Below, piece by piece: positions 54,974-64,000 of a DNA stretch of 64,000 nucleotides (positions are counted from its first letter, which is position 1; the number at the start of each line of letters is the position of its first letter). The notes beneath the pieces were generated by a model. It was not told the origin of the DNA, ran no database searches, and was given only the letters and a program-made list of their open reading frames with translations. The DNA is from Bacteroidales bacterium M3 (GTDB taxonomy: Bacteria; Bacteroidota; Bacteroidia; Bacteroidales; Muribaculaceae): positions 1 to 64,000 of the forward strand of contig LUJN01000044.1 of assembly GCA_001689445.1 (NCBI GenBank), written 5' to 3'. Position numbers and translations under genes: made by a program.

Positions 54974-56185
54974 ATGAGACTAAACATACGATACCTGATA
55001 CTGGCATCGCTGGCACTGCTGTCGGCGATGCCCGCTATAATGGCACAGCGAGTCGAGCGCGTGTCGCTGCTGACGTGCTACCCCGGCCCGGCGATATACG
55101 AGCTTGACGGGCACACGGGGCTGCGTGTCGTCATGGACGACGGCACCGACGTGACCGCCAACTACGGGATGTTTGACTTCGAGACCCCAAACTTTGTCTA
55201 CCGCTTTGTCAAGGGGGAGACCGACTACCGTATGGGGATATATCCCACCGACCTGTTCCTTGAATCATACCGCCGGCAGGGGAGGCGTGTGGTCGAGCAG
55301 CCGTTCAACCTCACCCCCGCGCAGCGGGAGCGCGTCTTGGAGCTGCTTGTGGAGAACTCGCGCCCCGAGAACGCCGTCTACCGCTATAACTATGTGCTCG
55401 ACAACTGCGCGACACGTCCTGTCGAGATTGTCGAGCGGGCAATAGGCGATACAATCATTTTCCCCACTCCGAGCCGCCGGTATCTTGCTCCTTCTACATT
55501 CAGGGAGTGGATGAGGTATTACCACCGCGACTATCCGTGGTATCAGTTTGGCATAGACCTCGCGCTTGGCGCGGGGATTGACCGCCCGCTCACCACCCGT
55601 GAGGCTATGTTTGCCCCCGTCACTCTCGCCGGGATGCTCACCGGGGCCACCATCCGCGATGCCGACGGCAGGGTTGTTCCCGCCGTCACGGGCACGGAGA
55701 CCATCGTCGATTTTCCCGCCGACAACGCCGTTGAGAGTGCCGCGCCGTGGTATCTTACCCCGATGGCGGTAGCCTTGGCGGTCATGGCGTTGACTATGTG
55801 GATATGCATTCGCGACATACGGCGGGGTAGGGTGACGCGGTGGTATGGCTCGGCGTTGTTTGCCGTTTTCGGCCTCGCGGGATGCCTGCTCACGTTCCTC
55901 GTGTTTGTTTCCTCCCATTACGCCACCTCCCCCAACTGGCTGCTGCTGTGGCTCAACCCGTTCTGCCTGTTCGGGGCTGTAGGCATATGGTTAAAAAAAT
56001 GGAAGACACAACTTTTTTACTATCATTTTGTTAATTTTGCAGCATTATTAGTGCTTGTCATCACATGGCCGTGGCTCGGCCAGTCGGCAAACGCGGCTTT
56101 TTGGCCGCTAATCGCCTCCGATGCCATGCTTTCGGCAAGTCTCACCTATATAAACCGATGCGTAATCAGCCGTTACCGAAAATAA
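54974..56185 (+). CDS. DUF4105 (Lnb-type) membrane protein
   Basis: 403 aa. A signal or signal anchor (MRLNIRYLILASLALLSAM), then a DUF4105 domain (about 20-230) with CYPGPAIYELDGHTGLRV, MFDFETPNFVYRFVKGETDY and YNYVLDNCATRP, a papain-like layout with conserved His and Cys. Four hydrophobic helices fill the C-terminal third. The domain faces the periplasm. Function not established. The 3' end overlaps the phosphatase-like gene by 28 bp. Confidence 0.83.
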   Translation: MRLNIRYLILASLALLSAMPAIMAQRVERVSLLTCYPGPAIYELDGHTGLRVVMDDGTDVTANYGMFDFETPNFVYRFVKGETDYRMGIYPTDLFLESYRRQGRRVVEQPFNLTPAQRERVLELLVENSRPENAVYRYNYVLDNCATRPVEIVERAIGDTIIFPTPSRRYLAPSTFREWMRYYHRDYPWYQFGIDLALGAGIDRPLTTREAMFAPVTLAGMLTGATIRDADGRVVPAVTGTETIVDFPADNAVESAAPWYLTPMAVALAVMALTMWICIRDIRRGRVTRWYGSALFAVFGLAGCLLTFLVFVSSHYATSPNWLLLWLNPFCLFGAVGIWLKKWKTQLFYYHFVNFAALLVLVITWPWLGQSANAAFWPLIASDAMLSASLTYINRCVISRYRK

Positions 56186-57753
56186 CCCGTATAGCCGCTG
56201 TGCTTGTAGCCTCGATGGTGTCAGCCACCGTCCTGGCTCAGGTCGCTCCCGTGCGCCCCAAGTTGGTGGTGGGTATTGTGGTAAACGGGCTTACTGACGA
56301 CTACCTGCAACTGCTTCGCCATAAATTCGGGGCTGACGGGTTCAACCGTCTGCTCAACAACGGGCTGGTGCTCACCGACGTGGAGTTTGGCACGCCGATG
56401 GACGAGGCGGCCGCCACTGCGGCCATATATACCGGTGCCTCTCCCGCCATCAACGGCATTGCCTCGGCGACAGCCTATGACCTCGACAAGCGTCTCGCGG
56501 TCGCCACGCTTAACGACCCGTCGAAGATAGGCAACTACACCAACGAGACATATTCCCCCGCCGCCATAAGGGTGTCGACCCTCGGCGACGAGGTGCGCAT
56601 CGACGGCGATGGCGTCGGGCAGGTGCACTCCATCGCCCCCGACCCCGCACAGGCCATCATCATGTCGGGACATGCCGGAAATAGTTCCTTTTGGCTCAAC
56701 GACATAACGGGTCAATGGGCCACCACGACCTACTACAAGGATGTGCCCACCCCGGTGCAGGATGTCAACTACCGCACCCCGCTTTCGGCGCGCCTCGACA
56801 CGATGTCGTGGGTGCCGTCCTTGGCTCTCGATGCATACCCGTGTCTTCCGAAGCATAAGCAATATTACGCCTTCCGCTACGTATTCCCGCGTGGCGACAA
56901 GGAGCGTTACGGCAAGTTCAAGACCTCCCCGCGCGTCAATGACGAGATAACCGACATCGCTTCGCGATATATCACCTCGATGACACTCGGCAGCCGCGAC
57001 GCCATTGACATGCTCAACATAGCCTACACCCTCCAGCCCTACAGCGGGGCAAAGGACAGCGACTCACGTCTTGAGACGATGGACGCCTACCTGAAGCTCG
57101 ATGCAGGGCTTGGACGTCTGTTCAGGACGATAGACAAGCGTGTGGGGCTTGGCAATGCCGTGATATTCCTCGCCGGGACGCCCGCGCGCCCCGCGCCAAG
57201 GCGCGATGACCCGAAATGGGCTTTGCCGTCGGGCGAGTTCTCGACACGCCGTGCCATATCCCTGCTCAACGTCTACCTCATGGCCATCTACGGCAACGGG
57301 GAGTGGGTGCAGGGTTACCATAACGGCCATCTCTATCTCAACCGCAAGCTGATAAAGGAGCGTGACCACGACATACGCAAGATGCGTGCCGATGCCGCCG
57401 ACTTTCTGTCGCGTATGAGCGGCGTGAGCGATGTCTACACCATCGACGACATCACCGCAGGCCGCGTGGGCATAAATCCCGACGCGACGCGGCGCAACAC
57501 AGTGGCCGCGACAGCCGGAGACCTCGTGATAAGGGTCAATCCGGGCTGGGAGACAGTCGATGACTCCAATACCCCGACCACCCGCACAGTGCATCGGGCT
57601 ATGCCGACCGCCGCACCGTTCATGCTGCTCGCTCCTGATGTGGAGGCACGCAAGATAACCGTGCCGGTCGATGTACGCGCCATTGCCCCCACAGTGGCCC
57701 GGGTGCTGCGGATAAGATCGCCAAACGCGGCCGAGACGGCTCCCGTGCGCTGA
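56158..57753 (+). CDS. Alkaline-phosphatase-fold protein lacking catalytic residues
   Basis: 531 aa from MRNQPLPKITRIAAVLVASM (signal peptide about 1-28). The fold is recognised from RPKLVVGIVVNGLTDDYL, GFNRLLNNGLVLTD and IYTGASPAINGI, as in PafA/NPP-type phosphatases. Expected metal ligands and nucleophile are replaced: the Asp of VVD is N43, the position of the nucleophilic Thr (about four residues after the Pro at 80) is E83, and the downstream D-H pair reads T341-P342. It is therefore probably a pseudoenzyme with a binding or structural role. Alignment is by eye against remembered family members. Overlaps the DUF4105 gene, so the two are likely expressed together. Confidence 0.75.
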   Translation: MRNQPLPKITRIAAVLVASMVSATVLAQVAPVRPKLVVGIVVNGLTDDYLQLLRHKFGADGFNRLLNNGLVLTDVEFGTPMDEAAATAAIYTGASPAINGIASATAYDLDKRLAVATLNDPSKIGNYTNETYSPAAIRVSTLGDEVRIDGDGVGQVHSIAPDPAQAIIMSGHAGNSSFWLNDITGQWATTTYYKDVPTPVQDVNYRTPLSARLDTMSWVPSLALDAYPCLPKHKQYYAFRYVFPRGDKERYGKFKTSPRVNDEITDIASRYITSMTLGSRDAIDMLNIAYTLQPYSGAKDSDSRLETMDAYLKLDAGLGRLFRTIDKRVGLGNAVIFLAGTPARPAPRRDDPKWALPSGEFSTRRAISLLNVYLMAIYGNGEWVQGYHNGHLYLNRKLIKERDHDIRKMRADAADFLSRMSGVSDVYTIDDITAGRVGINPDATRRNTVAATAGDLVIRVNPGWETVDDSNTPTTRTVHRAMPTAAPFMLLAPDVEARKITVPVDVRAIAPTVARVLRIRSPNAAETAPVR

Positions 57754-57810
57754 GCTCTCCACTGCGTGTCGCAGGGATTCCGCGCGTTTTATTATCTGCC
57801 TAATTTTCAC

Positions 57811-57818
57811 TATCTTTG
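57811..57818 (+). promoter_or_regulatory. -7 box (TATCTTTG) of secA
   Basis: TATCTTTG, giving a leader of about 70 nt before the ATG at 57892. Confidence 0.6.
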
Positions 57819-57831
57819 CATAAAACTGCAT

Positions 57832-57855
57832 CATGCGTGACCCGTCACGGTCATG
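57832..57855 (+). promoter_or_regulatory. Hairpin in the secA leader
   Basis: CGTGAC, CC, GTCACG (57836-57849) with outer CATG/CATG pairing. It lies in the predicted 5' untranslated region, about 40 nt before the start codon, where it could influence secA translation. The E. coli type SecM arrest peptide is not seen. Confidence 0.4.
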
Positions 57856-57891
57856 CACTCTACTGTTTGAATAAATCAAAAAACTGATATA

Positions 57892-60800
57892 ATGTCTTTT
57901 ACATCACTACTCAACAAACTGTTCGGCAACAAGTCGCAGCGCGACCTCAAAGAGATAAAGCCGATTGTTGACAAAATCAAGGCTCTCGGGCCTGAAATGG
58001 AGAAACTGAGCAACGACGAGTTGCGTCAGGCTATCACTACCGTGCGTCAGGAACTTGCGGCTGCCACTCAGGCCGACCGCGACGCCATTGCCGAGACCAA
58101 GGCCAAAATCGAGGAACTCCCATTTGACGAGCGTCAGCCGCTGTGGGACGACATCGACAAGCGTGAGAAAAATATCCTCGCCACGTTGGAGACCGAGCTT
58201 AACCGTGTGCTCCCCACCGTCTTTGCCGCCATGCGCGAGACAGCATCGCGATTTGCCCACAACGACACCGTGGAGGTGACAGCCACCGACATGGACCGCG
58301 AGCTTGCCGCCCGAGGCAAGGATTTTGTGTCGATAGAGGGTGACAAGGCCATCTACAAGAACCGCTGGACAGCCGGCGGCAACGAGATAAAGTGGGACAT
58401 GGTACACTACGACGTGCAGCTCATCGGCGGTATCGTGCTCCATCAGGGCAAGATTGCCGAGATGGCGACAGGTGAGGGCAAGACTCTCGTGGCCACTCTT
58501 CCGGTGTTCCTCCGTGCTCTCACGGGCCACGGCGTGCACGTGGTGACGGTCAACGACTACCTTTCCAAGCGCGACTCCGAGTGGATGGGCCCGCTCTACC
58601 AGTTCCACGGTGTGAGCGTCGACTGCATCGACAAGCACGAGCCCAACTCGCCGCAGCGTCGCGCCGCCTATGCGTGTGACATCACATTCGGCACCAACAA
58701 CGAGTTTGGTTTCGACTACCTGCGCGACAACATGGCCATGTCGCCCGACGACATGGTGCAGCGCAAGCACTACTACGCCATCGTCGATGAGGTCGACTCA
58801 GTGCTTATCGACGATGCCCGTACGCCGCTCATCATCTCGGGTCCCGTGCCCAAGGGTGACGACCAGCTCTTTATGGAATACCGTCCCAACGTGCAGAAGG
58901 TCGTGGACGTTCAGAAGCGTCTCGTCACCAAGCTGCTCGCCGAGGCCAAGGAGAAGATTGCGAGCGACGACAAGGAGGTGCGCAAGGAGGGTGCTCTCGC
59001 GCTCTTCCGTGCCTACAAGGGATTGCCCAAGAACGGCGCGCTCATCAAGTACCTCAGCCAGGAGGGCATAAAGAACCTGTTGCTTGAGACCGAGGCATAT
59101 TATCTTCAGGACAATGGCCGCGAGATGCCCAAGGCCACCGAGCCGCTCTACTTTGTCATCGACGAGAAAAACCGTAGCGTGGAGCTGACCGACAAGGGTA
59201 TCGACGAGCTGACCGGCAAGAGCGACGACCCGGAGTTTTTTGTGCTCCCCGACATTGCCGCACAGCTCTCCGAACTTGAGAATATGCCCGGCACGGTCGA
59301 GGAACGCCAACGCCGCAAGGATGACCTGATGCAGGCCTACTCGGTCAAGGCCGAACGCGTGCACACGGTGTCGCAGCTGCTCAAGGCCTACACGCTCTTT
59401 GAGAAGGATGTGGAGTATGTCATCGATGACAACAAGATAAAGATTGTCGACGAGCAGACGGGCCGCATCATGGAGGGGCGCCGCTACAGCGACGGTCTCC
59501 ACCAGGCCATCGAGGCCAAGGAGGGCGTCAAGGTCGAGGCCGCCACACAGACATTCGCCACAATCACGTTGCAGAACTACTTCCGCATGTACCACAAGCT
59601 CGCCGGTATGACAGGTACTGCCGAGACCGAGGCGGGTGAGCTTTGGGACATCTATAAGCTCGACGTGGTAACCATCCCCACCAACCGTCCCATCGCGCGT
59701 ATCGACATGAACGACCGCGTGTACAAGACCAAGAAGGAGAAGTATGCGGCCGTCATCGAGGAGATTGTCCGCCTTGTAGGCGAGGGTCGTCCCGTACTCG
59801 TCGGTACGACCTCGGTCGAGATTTCAGAATTGTTGAGCCGCATGTTGACCATGCGCCATATACCCCACAATGTCCTCAATGCCAAGCTCCATCAGCGTGA
59901 GGCCGAGATTGTGGCCCTTGCGGGACAGAAGGGCACTGTGACCATAGCCACAAACATGGCGGGTCGTGGTACCGACATCAAGCTCCCCGCCGACGTCAAG
60001 GAGGCGGGCGGTCTCGCCATCATCGGCACCGAGCGTCACGAGTCACGCCGCGTCGACCGCCAGTTGCGCGGACGTTCAGGCCGTCAGGGCGACCCGGGTT
60101 CGTCGGTGTTCTACGTGTCGTTTGAGGACCAGCTGATGCGACTTTTCGCCTCCGACCGCGTGATGAAGATGCTCGACCGCCTCGGACTCAAGGAGGGCGA
60201 GATGATAGAGGCGTCGATGGTGACACGCGCCATCGAGAACGCCCAGAAGCGTGTCGAGGAGAACAACTTCGGCATCCGCAAGCGTCTGCTTGAGTATGAC
60301 GACGTGATGAACAAGCAGCGACAGTATATCTACAACCGTCGCCACCACGCCCTGCTCGGCGAACGCATAGGCATCGACATCGCCAACATGATATACGATG
60401 CCATCGAGAACATCGTCAACAATGCCGTCGAGTATGGCGACCTGGAGATGGAGCTGTTCAAGGTGCTCGCCATCGAGACCCCTGTCACCGAAAAGGAGTT
60501 CAAGGACCTCGACCGCAAGGAGGTGGTCGAGAAGATATACGCCGCCGCCATCGAGGCTTTCCAGCGCAAGAGCGACCGCATCATCGAGGTCGCCAAGCCG
60601 GTAATTGCCGACTGCGTTGAAAACCGCGACTACAAGGGGATGATTATAGTGCCTATCACCGACGGCAAGCGTGTGTTCAACCTCCGCGCCAATGTCCTTG
60701 AGGCCTACAACACCGGCTGCAAGTCTATAGTCAAGGAGTGGCACAAGGCGATATTGCTTGTCACTATCGACGAACTGTGGAAAGAGCACCTGCGCGAGCT

Positions 60801-61257
60801 CGACCAGTTGCGTCAGTCGGTGCAGAACGCCTCTTATGAGCAGAAGGACCCGCTGGTAATCTACAAGGTCGAGTCGTTCCACCAGTTCCAGGCGATGCTC
60901 AACAGCCTCAACGTGAAAGCCGTGTCGGCACTCATGCGTGGACAGATATTTGTCCAGCAGGCTCCTCCGCAGCCGCAGCCCCGTGAGGAGCAGCCCTCGG
61001 ACGCGCAGCCCGCTCCCCAGCCGCGTCAGCCCCAGGTGCGCGAGGCCGCTCCCGAGCGTCGTAATGACTACTCGCAGTACCGCACCTCCAAGGAGGCATA
61101 TCCCGGTGAGAACGCCCAGCGTCAGGCCGCTTCCGCCCATCAGGGCGAGCGTCCCCGTCCCGAGCCGATGAAGGCCGCCCCCCGCGTCGGACGCAACGAC
61201 CTCTGCCCCTGCGGCAGTGGCAAGAAGTTCAAGAACTGCCACGGCCGCAACATGTAG
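57892..61257 (+). CDS. secA: Protein translocase ATPase SecA
   Basis: 1121 aa, longer than E. coli SecA (901 aa), as usual in Bacteroidetes because of an N-terminal extension and an insert (about 320-460). Walker A ATGEGKT (192-198), [20 protein letters not shown] (DEAD-like and preprotein crosslinking regions), [11 protein letters not shown] and [15 protein letters not shown]. The C-terminal zinc motif [15 protein letters not shown] is intact, preceded by a Gln/Pro-rich linker. Drives export of signal-peptide proteins through SecYEG. Single gene with its own promoter and terminator. Confidence 0.97.
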   Translation: MSFTSLLNKLFGNKSQRDLKEIKPIVDKIKALGPEMEKLSNDELRQAITTVRQELAAATQADRDAIAETKAKIEELPFDERQPLWDDIDKREKNILATLETELNRVLPTVFAAMRETASRFAHNDTVEVTATDMDRELAARGKDFVSIEGDKAIYKNRWTAGGNEIKWDMVHYDVQLIGGIVLHQGKIAEMATGEGKTLVATLPVFLRALTGHGVHVVTVNDYLSKRDSEWMGPLYQFHGVSVDCIDKHEPNSPQRRAAYACDITFGTNNEFGFDYLRDNMAMSPDDMVQRKHYYAIVDEVDSVLIDDARTPLIISGPVPKGDDQLFMEYRPNVQKVVDVQKRLVTKLLAEAKEKIASDDKEVRKEGALALFRAYKGLPKNGALIKYLSQEGIKNLLLETEAYYLQDNGREMPKATEPLYFVIDEKNRSVELTDKGIDELTGKSDDPEFFVLPDIAAQLSELENMPGTVEERQRRKDDLMQAYSVKAERVHTVSQLLKAYTLFEKDVEYVIDDNKIKIVDEQTGRIMEGRRYSDGLHQAIEAKEGVKVEAATQTFATITLQNYFRMYHKLAGMTGTAETEAGELWDIYKLDVVTIPTNRPIARIDMNDRVYKTKKEKYAAVIEEIVRLVGEGRPVLVGTTSVEISELLSRMLTMRHIPHNVLNAKLHQREAEIVALAGQKGTVTIATNMAGRGTDIKLPADVKEAGGLAIIGTERHESRRVDRQLRGRSGRQGDPGSSVFYVSFEDQLMRLFASDRVMKMLDRLGLKEGEMIEASMVTRAIENAQKRVEENNFGIRKRLLEYDDVMNKQRQYIYNRRHHALLGERIGIDIANMIYDAIENIVNNAVEYGDLEMELFKVLAIETPVTEKEFKDLDRKEVVEKIYAAAIEAFQRKSDRIIEVAKPVIADCVENRDYKGMIIVPITDGKRVFNLRANVLEAYNTGCKSIVKEWHKAILLVTIDELWKEHLRELDQLRQSVQNASYEQKDPLVIYKVESFHQFQAMLNSLNVKAVSALMRGQIFVQQAPPQPQPREEQPSDAQPAPQPRQPQVREAAPERRNDYSQYRTSKEAYPGENAQRQAASAHQGERPRPEPMKAAPRVGRNDLCPCGSGKKFKNCHGRNM

Positions 61258-61284
61258 TGCAGGTATAACACCTTACGACAATAA

Positions 61285-61328
61285 AAAGCAAAGATGGGCA
61301 AATCTCAGGATTTGCCCATCTTTGCTTT
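61285..61328. terminator. Bidirectional terminator between secA and the susF-like gene
   Basis: A 20-bp perfect stem starting AAAGCAAAGATGGG, loop TCAG, and its complement ending CTTTGCTTT; A- and T-rich ends allow use in both directions by the convergent genes. Confidence 0.9.
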
Positions 61329-61375
61329 GGATAGGGAGGTATATTATCACGCCTCTTTCTCCGGGGGTACTATAG

Positions 61376-62839
61376 TCATTTGGTTAAGGATACCTTATAG
61401 GGGAGCGAACTTAGGTCGAGCGACACGTGCCATACCCCTTCTCCGGGTGATGACATGTTGCCGCCATCCTGGACAAGGTTGTCAGGCTCGCCTCCGAGAC
61501 TTACCTCCCATGCGTCGTTACACCGCAGTTTCCACTCCTTGCCCCCTGCAAACCGTATGTCACCTTCCCATACAAGAAGATTGTCGGATGGGGTGAGGGG
61601 TGTGCTGCTGTCCCATCCTCCGGGCGTCGCGTCACCTATGACACCTATAGTGCTGACGGGATACAGCGTATATGACAGGCGGGCAATGTCGACGTTACAG
61701 TGATAGAGTCCCGTCTCGGGGCATGTGAGATTGCCGGCATCGGGAGCGGTGCTGAGTTTGCCGTCGGTGCCTGCGCTGCCGAAGTTCACGTGGTCCCAGT
61801 CGGGGGCGGTGGTAAACTTGAATCCGGCAGGATTGAGACGCGCGTAGCCGATGTAGGTGATATAGTCCATGGTGTAGAGCTTCTGTGAAGCGGCTTGGCT
61901 CCACCCGTTGGCCTCACCGGGCGTCCACAGGTTGCTGTAGGCGAGAGTGAAGTCATAGGTGCCCTCCTCAAGGTTGATGGTGAGCAGATAGCTTCCAGCC
62001 TCGGTCACGCATCCCGAGCCGCAGTCGGCGTCGGCGGTACGGGCCACCAGCATACCTTTCAGGGCATTGTCGCCGTTGTCGGCCACACCATATGATGCAT
62101 TTGCAGCCTCCACCCAGTCACCGGCTATGTAGGTCGACTGTGGAATCACTTTCCACCACCATCCTGCGGCGGCCTGTTCGGGGGTGATGTCGACGGCTAT
62201 GGTGAATGTCGGCTCGTCATATCCGCTTACGCCCTCGGAGTGCCCGAACTTCACGGCTTCGGCCACCGACCATCCGTTGATGGTGCCGAGCAGATAATAG
62301 TTGTCCTCTATCACAAGGTCGTTGGGGAACGGCAATATGCTGAGCGACAGTGTCTCCGGGTTGATAAATTTGTCAGGCTCCCCAATCCTCACCACATTGT
62401 TCCTGTCGGTCTTGCTGACAGCATATGCGGCAAGTCGTCCGTAGACAGTCTTCTCTTTGGGGCTCTTGCTTATCGATTGCAGGTAGACTCCCTCAAAGTC
62501 ATCGGGATTGACAGTGATGCAGTCGCCCTGCACGCTCGTCTTTACAGTGCCGGGACTTGAAAAGGATGCATCCTTGGATATCTCAAGGTCAACCCTTATG
62601 TCATATTCTGACGGAAAATCAACCAGGGACAATGTTCCCATTTCCATAGGCGCGCCGGCATCATTGAGGGCTTTCAGGTCAAACTTTTCGGCAATCTTGT
62701 CTGACGGGGTGAAGACCGCCCCGTCTGCGGGAAATGCCGGCTGCTGGGGGTTGACGGCTATAGGCGGCACATCCTCGTCGTTGCAGGCCATGAACATCAT
62801 GCCGATGGCCAATAGCGGAAATATTACAGATTTGTTCAT
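61376..62839 (-). CDS. SusF-like outer-membrane starch-binding lipoprotein
   Basis: 487 aa from MNKSVIFPLLAIGMMFMACND (lipobox Cys). An N-terminal Ig-like SusE/F domain (about 25-150) is followed by two to three beta-rich repeats with GTINGWSVAEAVKF, WTPGEANGWSQAASQKLY and TPGGWDSSTPLTP, the W-centred pattern of the CBM58-type glycan-binding modules of SusE/SusF. Surface lipoprotein binding alpha-glucan chains, not an enzyme. Third gene of a SusD-E-F order. Longer reading (MLKNY...) adds only five residues. Confidence 0.85.
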   Translation of the reverse strand: MNKSVIFPLLAIGMMFMACNDEDVPPIAVNPQQPAFPADGAVFTPSDKIAEKFDLKALNDAGAPMEMGTLSLVDFPSEYDIRVDLEISKDASFSSPGTVKTSVQGDCITVNPDDFEGVYLQSISKSPKEKTVYGRLAAYAVSKTDRNNVVRIGEPDKFINPETLSLSILPFPNDLVIEDNYYLLGTINGWSVAEAVKFGHSEGVSGYDEPTFTIAVDITPEQAAAGWWWKVIPQSTYIAGDWVEAANASYGVADNGDNALKGMLVARTADADCGSGCVTEAGSYLLTINLEEGTYDFTLAYSNLWTPGEANGWSQAASQKLYTMDYITYIGYARLNPAGFKFTTAPDWDHVNFGSAGTDGKLSTAPDAGNLTCPETGLYHCNVDIARLSYTLYPVSTIGVIGDATPGGWDSSTPLTPSDNLLVWEGDIRFAGGKEWKLRCNDAWEVSLGGEPDNLVQDGGNMSSPGEGVWHVSLDLSSLPYKVSLTK

Positions 62840-62867
62840 ATAATTTTTAAGCATATTGTTGAATTTA

Positions 62868-63791
62868 TTATTCGTCCTTAATCTCCGAATTGCTTACAGT
62901 GAGGGTCATGTCATTCATATTGACGCGTAGGTACATCTTGCCTCCGGGCCATGAGGAGAAATCATATGAGCCTTTGCCCTTGGTAACGGAAAACTCACGG
63001 TCCTCCCAGTTGCACACCACGGGATTGTCATCGGCCTGCGGGCCATATGAGTCGGCGTCCCAGCCTGTAAGGGCCGTGTAGAAGCGGAACAGGGCGCATC
63101 CCTCGGGTATCTCAAACTCTCCGTAATATATCTTGGACTCTATCTGGTCTTCCTTCTCATACATTTTCCAGCTCTCGTAGATATTGGCGTTATCCTCCAT
63201 CGGCGCAAACCAGTCGTCAAACGGATTGCCGACTGCCGGTTGACCGATGAGATAGATATAACCGGGTTTGGCGAGCGAGAAATAGGGCATCACCTTGTTG
63301 AGCTTCACCACGTTTGAGGTAACCACGCGGTTGGCGGCGTTAAATTCCTGGTCGGGGGCATTGGGATAGCACACCCCCCTGAAGTATACGGGTATTGCCG
63401 TGAATGTCACGTTGCCCTCGTCTTTCTCCGTATAGCCCTTTAAGGCGCAGATGGCCTGTGTCAGCTTCTTCTCGCTTATTGTCATGACAGATGTCGCGGT
63501 GGAGGCTTTTATTTCCCTGACTTTGTCGGGATTGTCAAAGTTTCCGTCGAGTGACACCTCCACTCCGTATGTTATCGGGGCTATAGGCGCGCCGTAGTCG
63601 GGCTGGCTCTTGCAGGTGAGCTGGAAGGTACCCTCTTCACTCAATTCATAATATTGGTCGGCAAATACCGGCTCGTTCATTTCAAATGAAGACGATGCCG
63701 CCGGGACAAATACGGGGGTCCTGTCCGTGTCACAGCCGGCCAACCCGACCAACGACAGCAACGCTATTGATATAAGGCTCAATCGATTCAT
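62868..63791 (-). CDS. SusE-like outer-membrane lipoprotein
   Basis: 307 aa from MNRLSLISIALLSLVGLAGCD (ATG at 63791; another at 63797). Ig-like N-terminal SusE domain with paired strands (TYGVEVSLDGNFDNPDKV), then one glycan-binding-like module with GYIYLIGQPAVGNPFDDW. It binds polysaccharide on the cell surface next to SusC/SusD. 28 bp upstream of the SusF-like gene. The exact glycan cannot be assigned; the Sus resemblance suggests starch-like alpha-glucans. Confidence 0.8.
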   Translation of the reverse strand: MNRLSLISIALLSLVGLAGCDTDRTPVFVPAASSSFEMNEPVFADQYYELSEEGTFQLTCKSQPDYGAPIAPITYGVEVSLDGNFDNPDKVREIKASTATSVMTISEKKLTQAICALKGYTEKDEGNVTFTAIPVYFRGVCYPNAPDQEFNAANRVVTSNVVKLNKVMPYFSLAKPGYIYLIGQPAVGNPFDDWFAPMEDNANIYESWKMYEKEDQIESKIYYGEFEIPEGCALFRFYTALTGWDADSYGPQADDNPVVCNWEDREFSVTKGKGSYDFSSWPGGKMYLRVNMNDMTLTVSNSEIKDE

Positions 63792-63817
63792 AATCATAAT
63801 CTTGTTAAAAAGTACTG

Positions 63818-64000
63818 TTAATAACCGGGGTTTTGAACAAATGTGGGCTGGGCGGCGATAATGTTTGTCGGTATCGGCATCACGTTCATGTACGAGCCGA
63901 AGTTTTGGCCGTCACGCACATTGCCTTTCCACATCCAGTTGTAGTTTTCCGAGAATTTGCCAAACCGTATCAGGTCGCTGCGGCGTGTCAGCTCCCAGTA
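63818..64000 (-). CDS. SusD-like nutrient-binding lipoprotein, C-terminal 60 residues
   Basis: The reverse frame open to the right edge reads YWELTRRSDLIRFGKFSEN and ends MPIPTNIIAAQPTFVQNPGY, which is the standard SusD/RagB C terminus (R-R-x-D-L-I-R-F-G-K-F, P-I-P, Q-N-P-G-Y). The rest of the gene and its SusC partner would lie beyond 64000. It fixes this cluster as part of a polysaccharide utilisation locus read leftward. Confidence 0.93.
   Translation of the reverse strand, partial: YWELTRRSDLIRFGKFSENYNWMWKGNVRDGQNFGSYMNVMPIPTNIIAAQPTFVQNPGY

Noticed and set aside
56065..56157. 31-residue extension of the phosphatase-like protein
   Set aside because: It overlaps the DUF4105 coding end in another frame, and the signal peptide begins at 56158.

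Overview
The window comes from a member of the Bacteroidales, most likely a gut Muribaculaceae-type genome; the family is an inference from gene content, not from a marker gene. Support for the order: Bacteroidetes-type -7 promoter boxes (TAnnTTTG) at many starts, a SusD/SusE/SusF cluster, a complex I lacking NuoE/F/G with fused NuoCD, a very short ATP synthase epsilon subunit, an OmpA-type porin, and DUF4922, DUF4105 and SusF-type proteins characteristic of the phylum.

Layout. (1) Positions 1-9000 are a visibly AT-richer accessory zone: the start of an AAA ATPase gene behind a perfect palindrome, a UPF1/DNA2-like superfamily 1 helicase, a DUF262/DUF1524 (GmrSD-type) protein, a Trp-rich repeat protein and an FRG-domain protein. 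The FRG gene lies between a truncated 303-bp copy of a 5'-nucleotidase gene and the intact gene. (2) 8750-18055 holds cell-envelope and metabolic genes: a small membrane protein, the 5'-nucleotidase, a glycoside hydrolase 3/beta-lactamase fusion lipoprotein, an OmpA porin, an NhaC-type antiporter and glutamate dehydrogenase. (3) Two identical tRNA-Arg(ACG) genes follow. (4) 18845-36215 is one 17-kb energy locus on the + strand in which the complete F1Fo ATP synthase operon (atpDCBEFHAG) is inserted into the complex I operon between nuoH and nuoI. (5) 36415-43809 carries a glycosyltransferase, a DUF4922-SpoIID fusion, an AmpG-like permease, an orphan DNA methyltransferase, a GNAT acetyltransferase and a BadF/MurK-like sugar kinase; several of these suggest cell-wall recycling. 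(6) 43776-49784 on the - strand: lipoprotein, dicarboxylate symporter, galE, lgt and a U32 hydroxylation-type protein. (7) 49949-57753: an outer-membrane protein gene interrupted by a stop codon, a six-cluster polyferredoxin, a large palindromic MITE-like element, a ferredoxin-type aldo/keto reductase, DUF1893, an ECF S component, a DUF4105 protein and a phosphatase-fold protein that seems to have lost its active site. (8) secA, then the - strand end of a Sus-like locus (SusF, SusE and the SusD C terminus) running off the right edge.

The points most worth following up are the ATP synthase operon nested in the complex I operon, the FRG gene bracketed by a mostly synonymously diverged partial copy of its neighbour, the 52371-52564 palindromic element, the catalytically dead-looking phosphatase, the nonsense codon at 50045, and a group of promoters placed 4-8 nt before start codons, which implies leaderless mRNAs.
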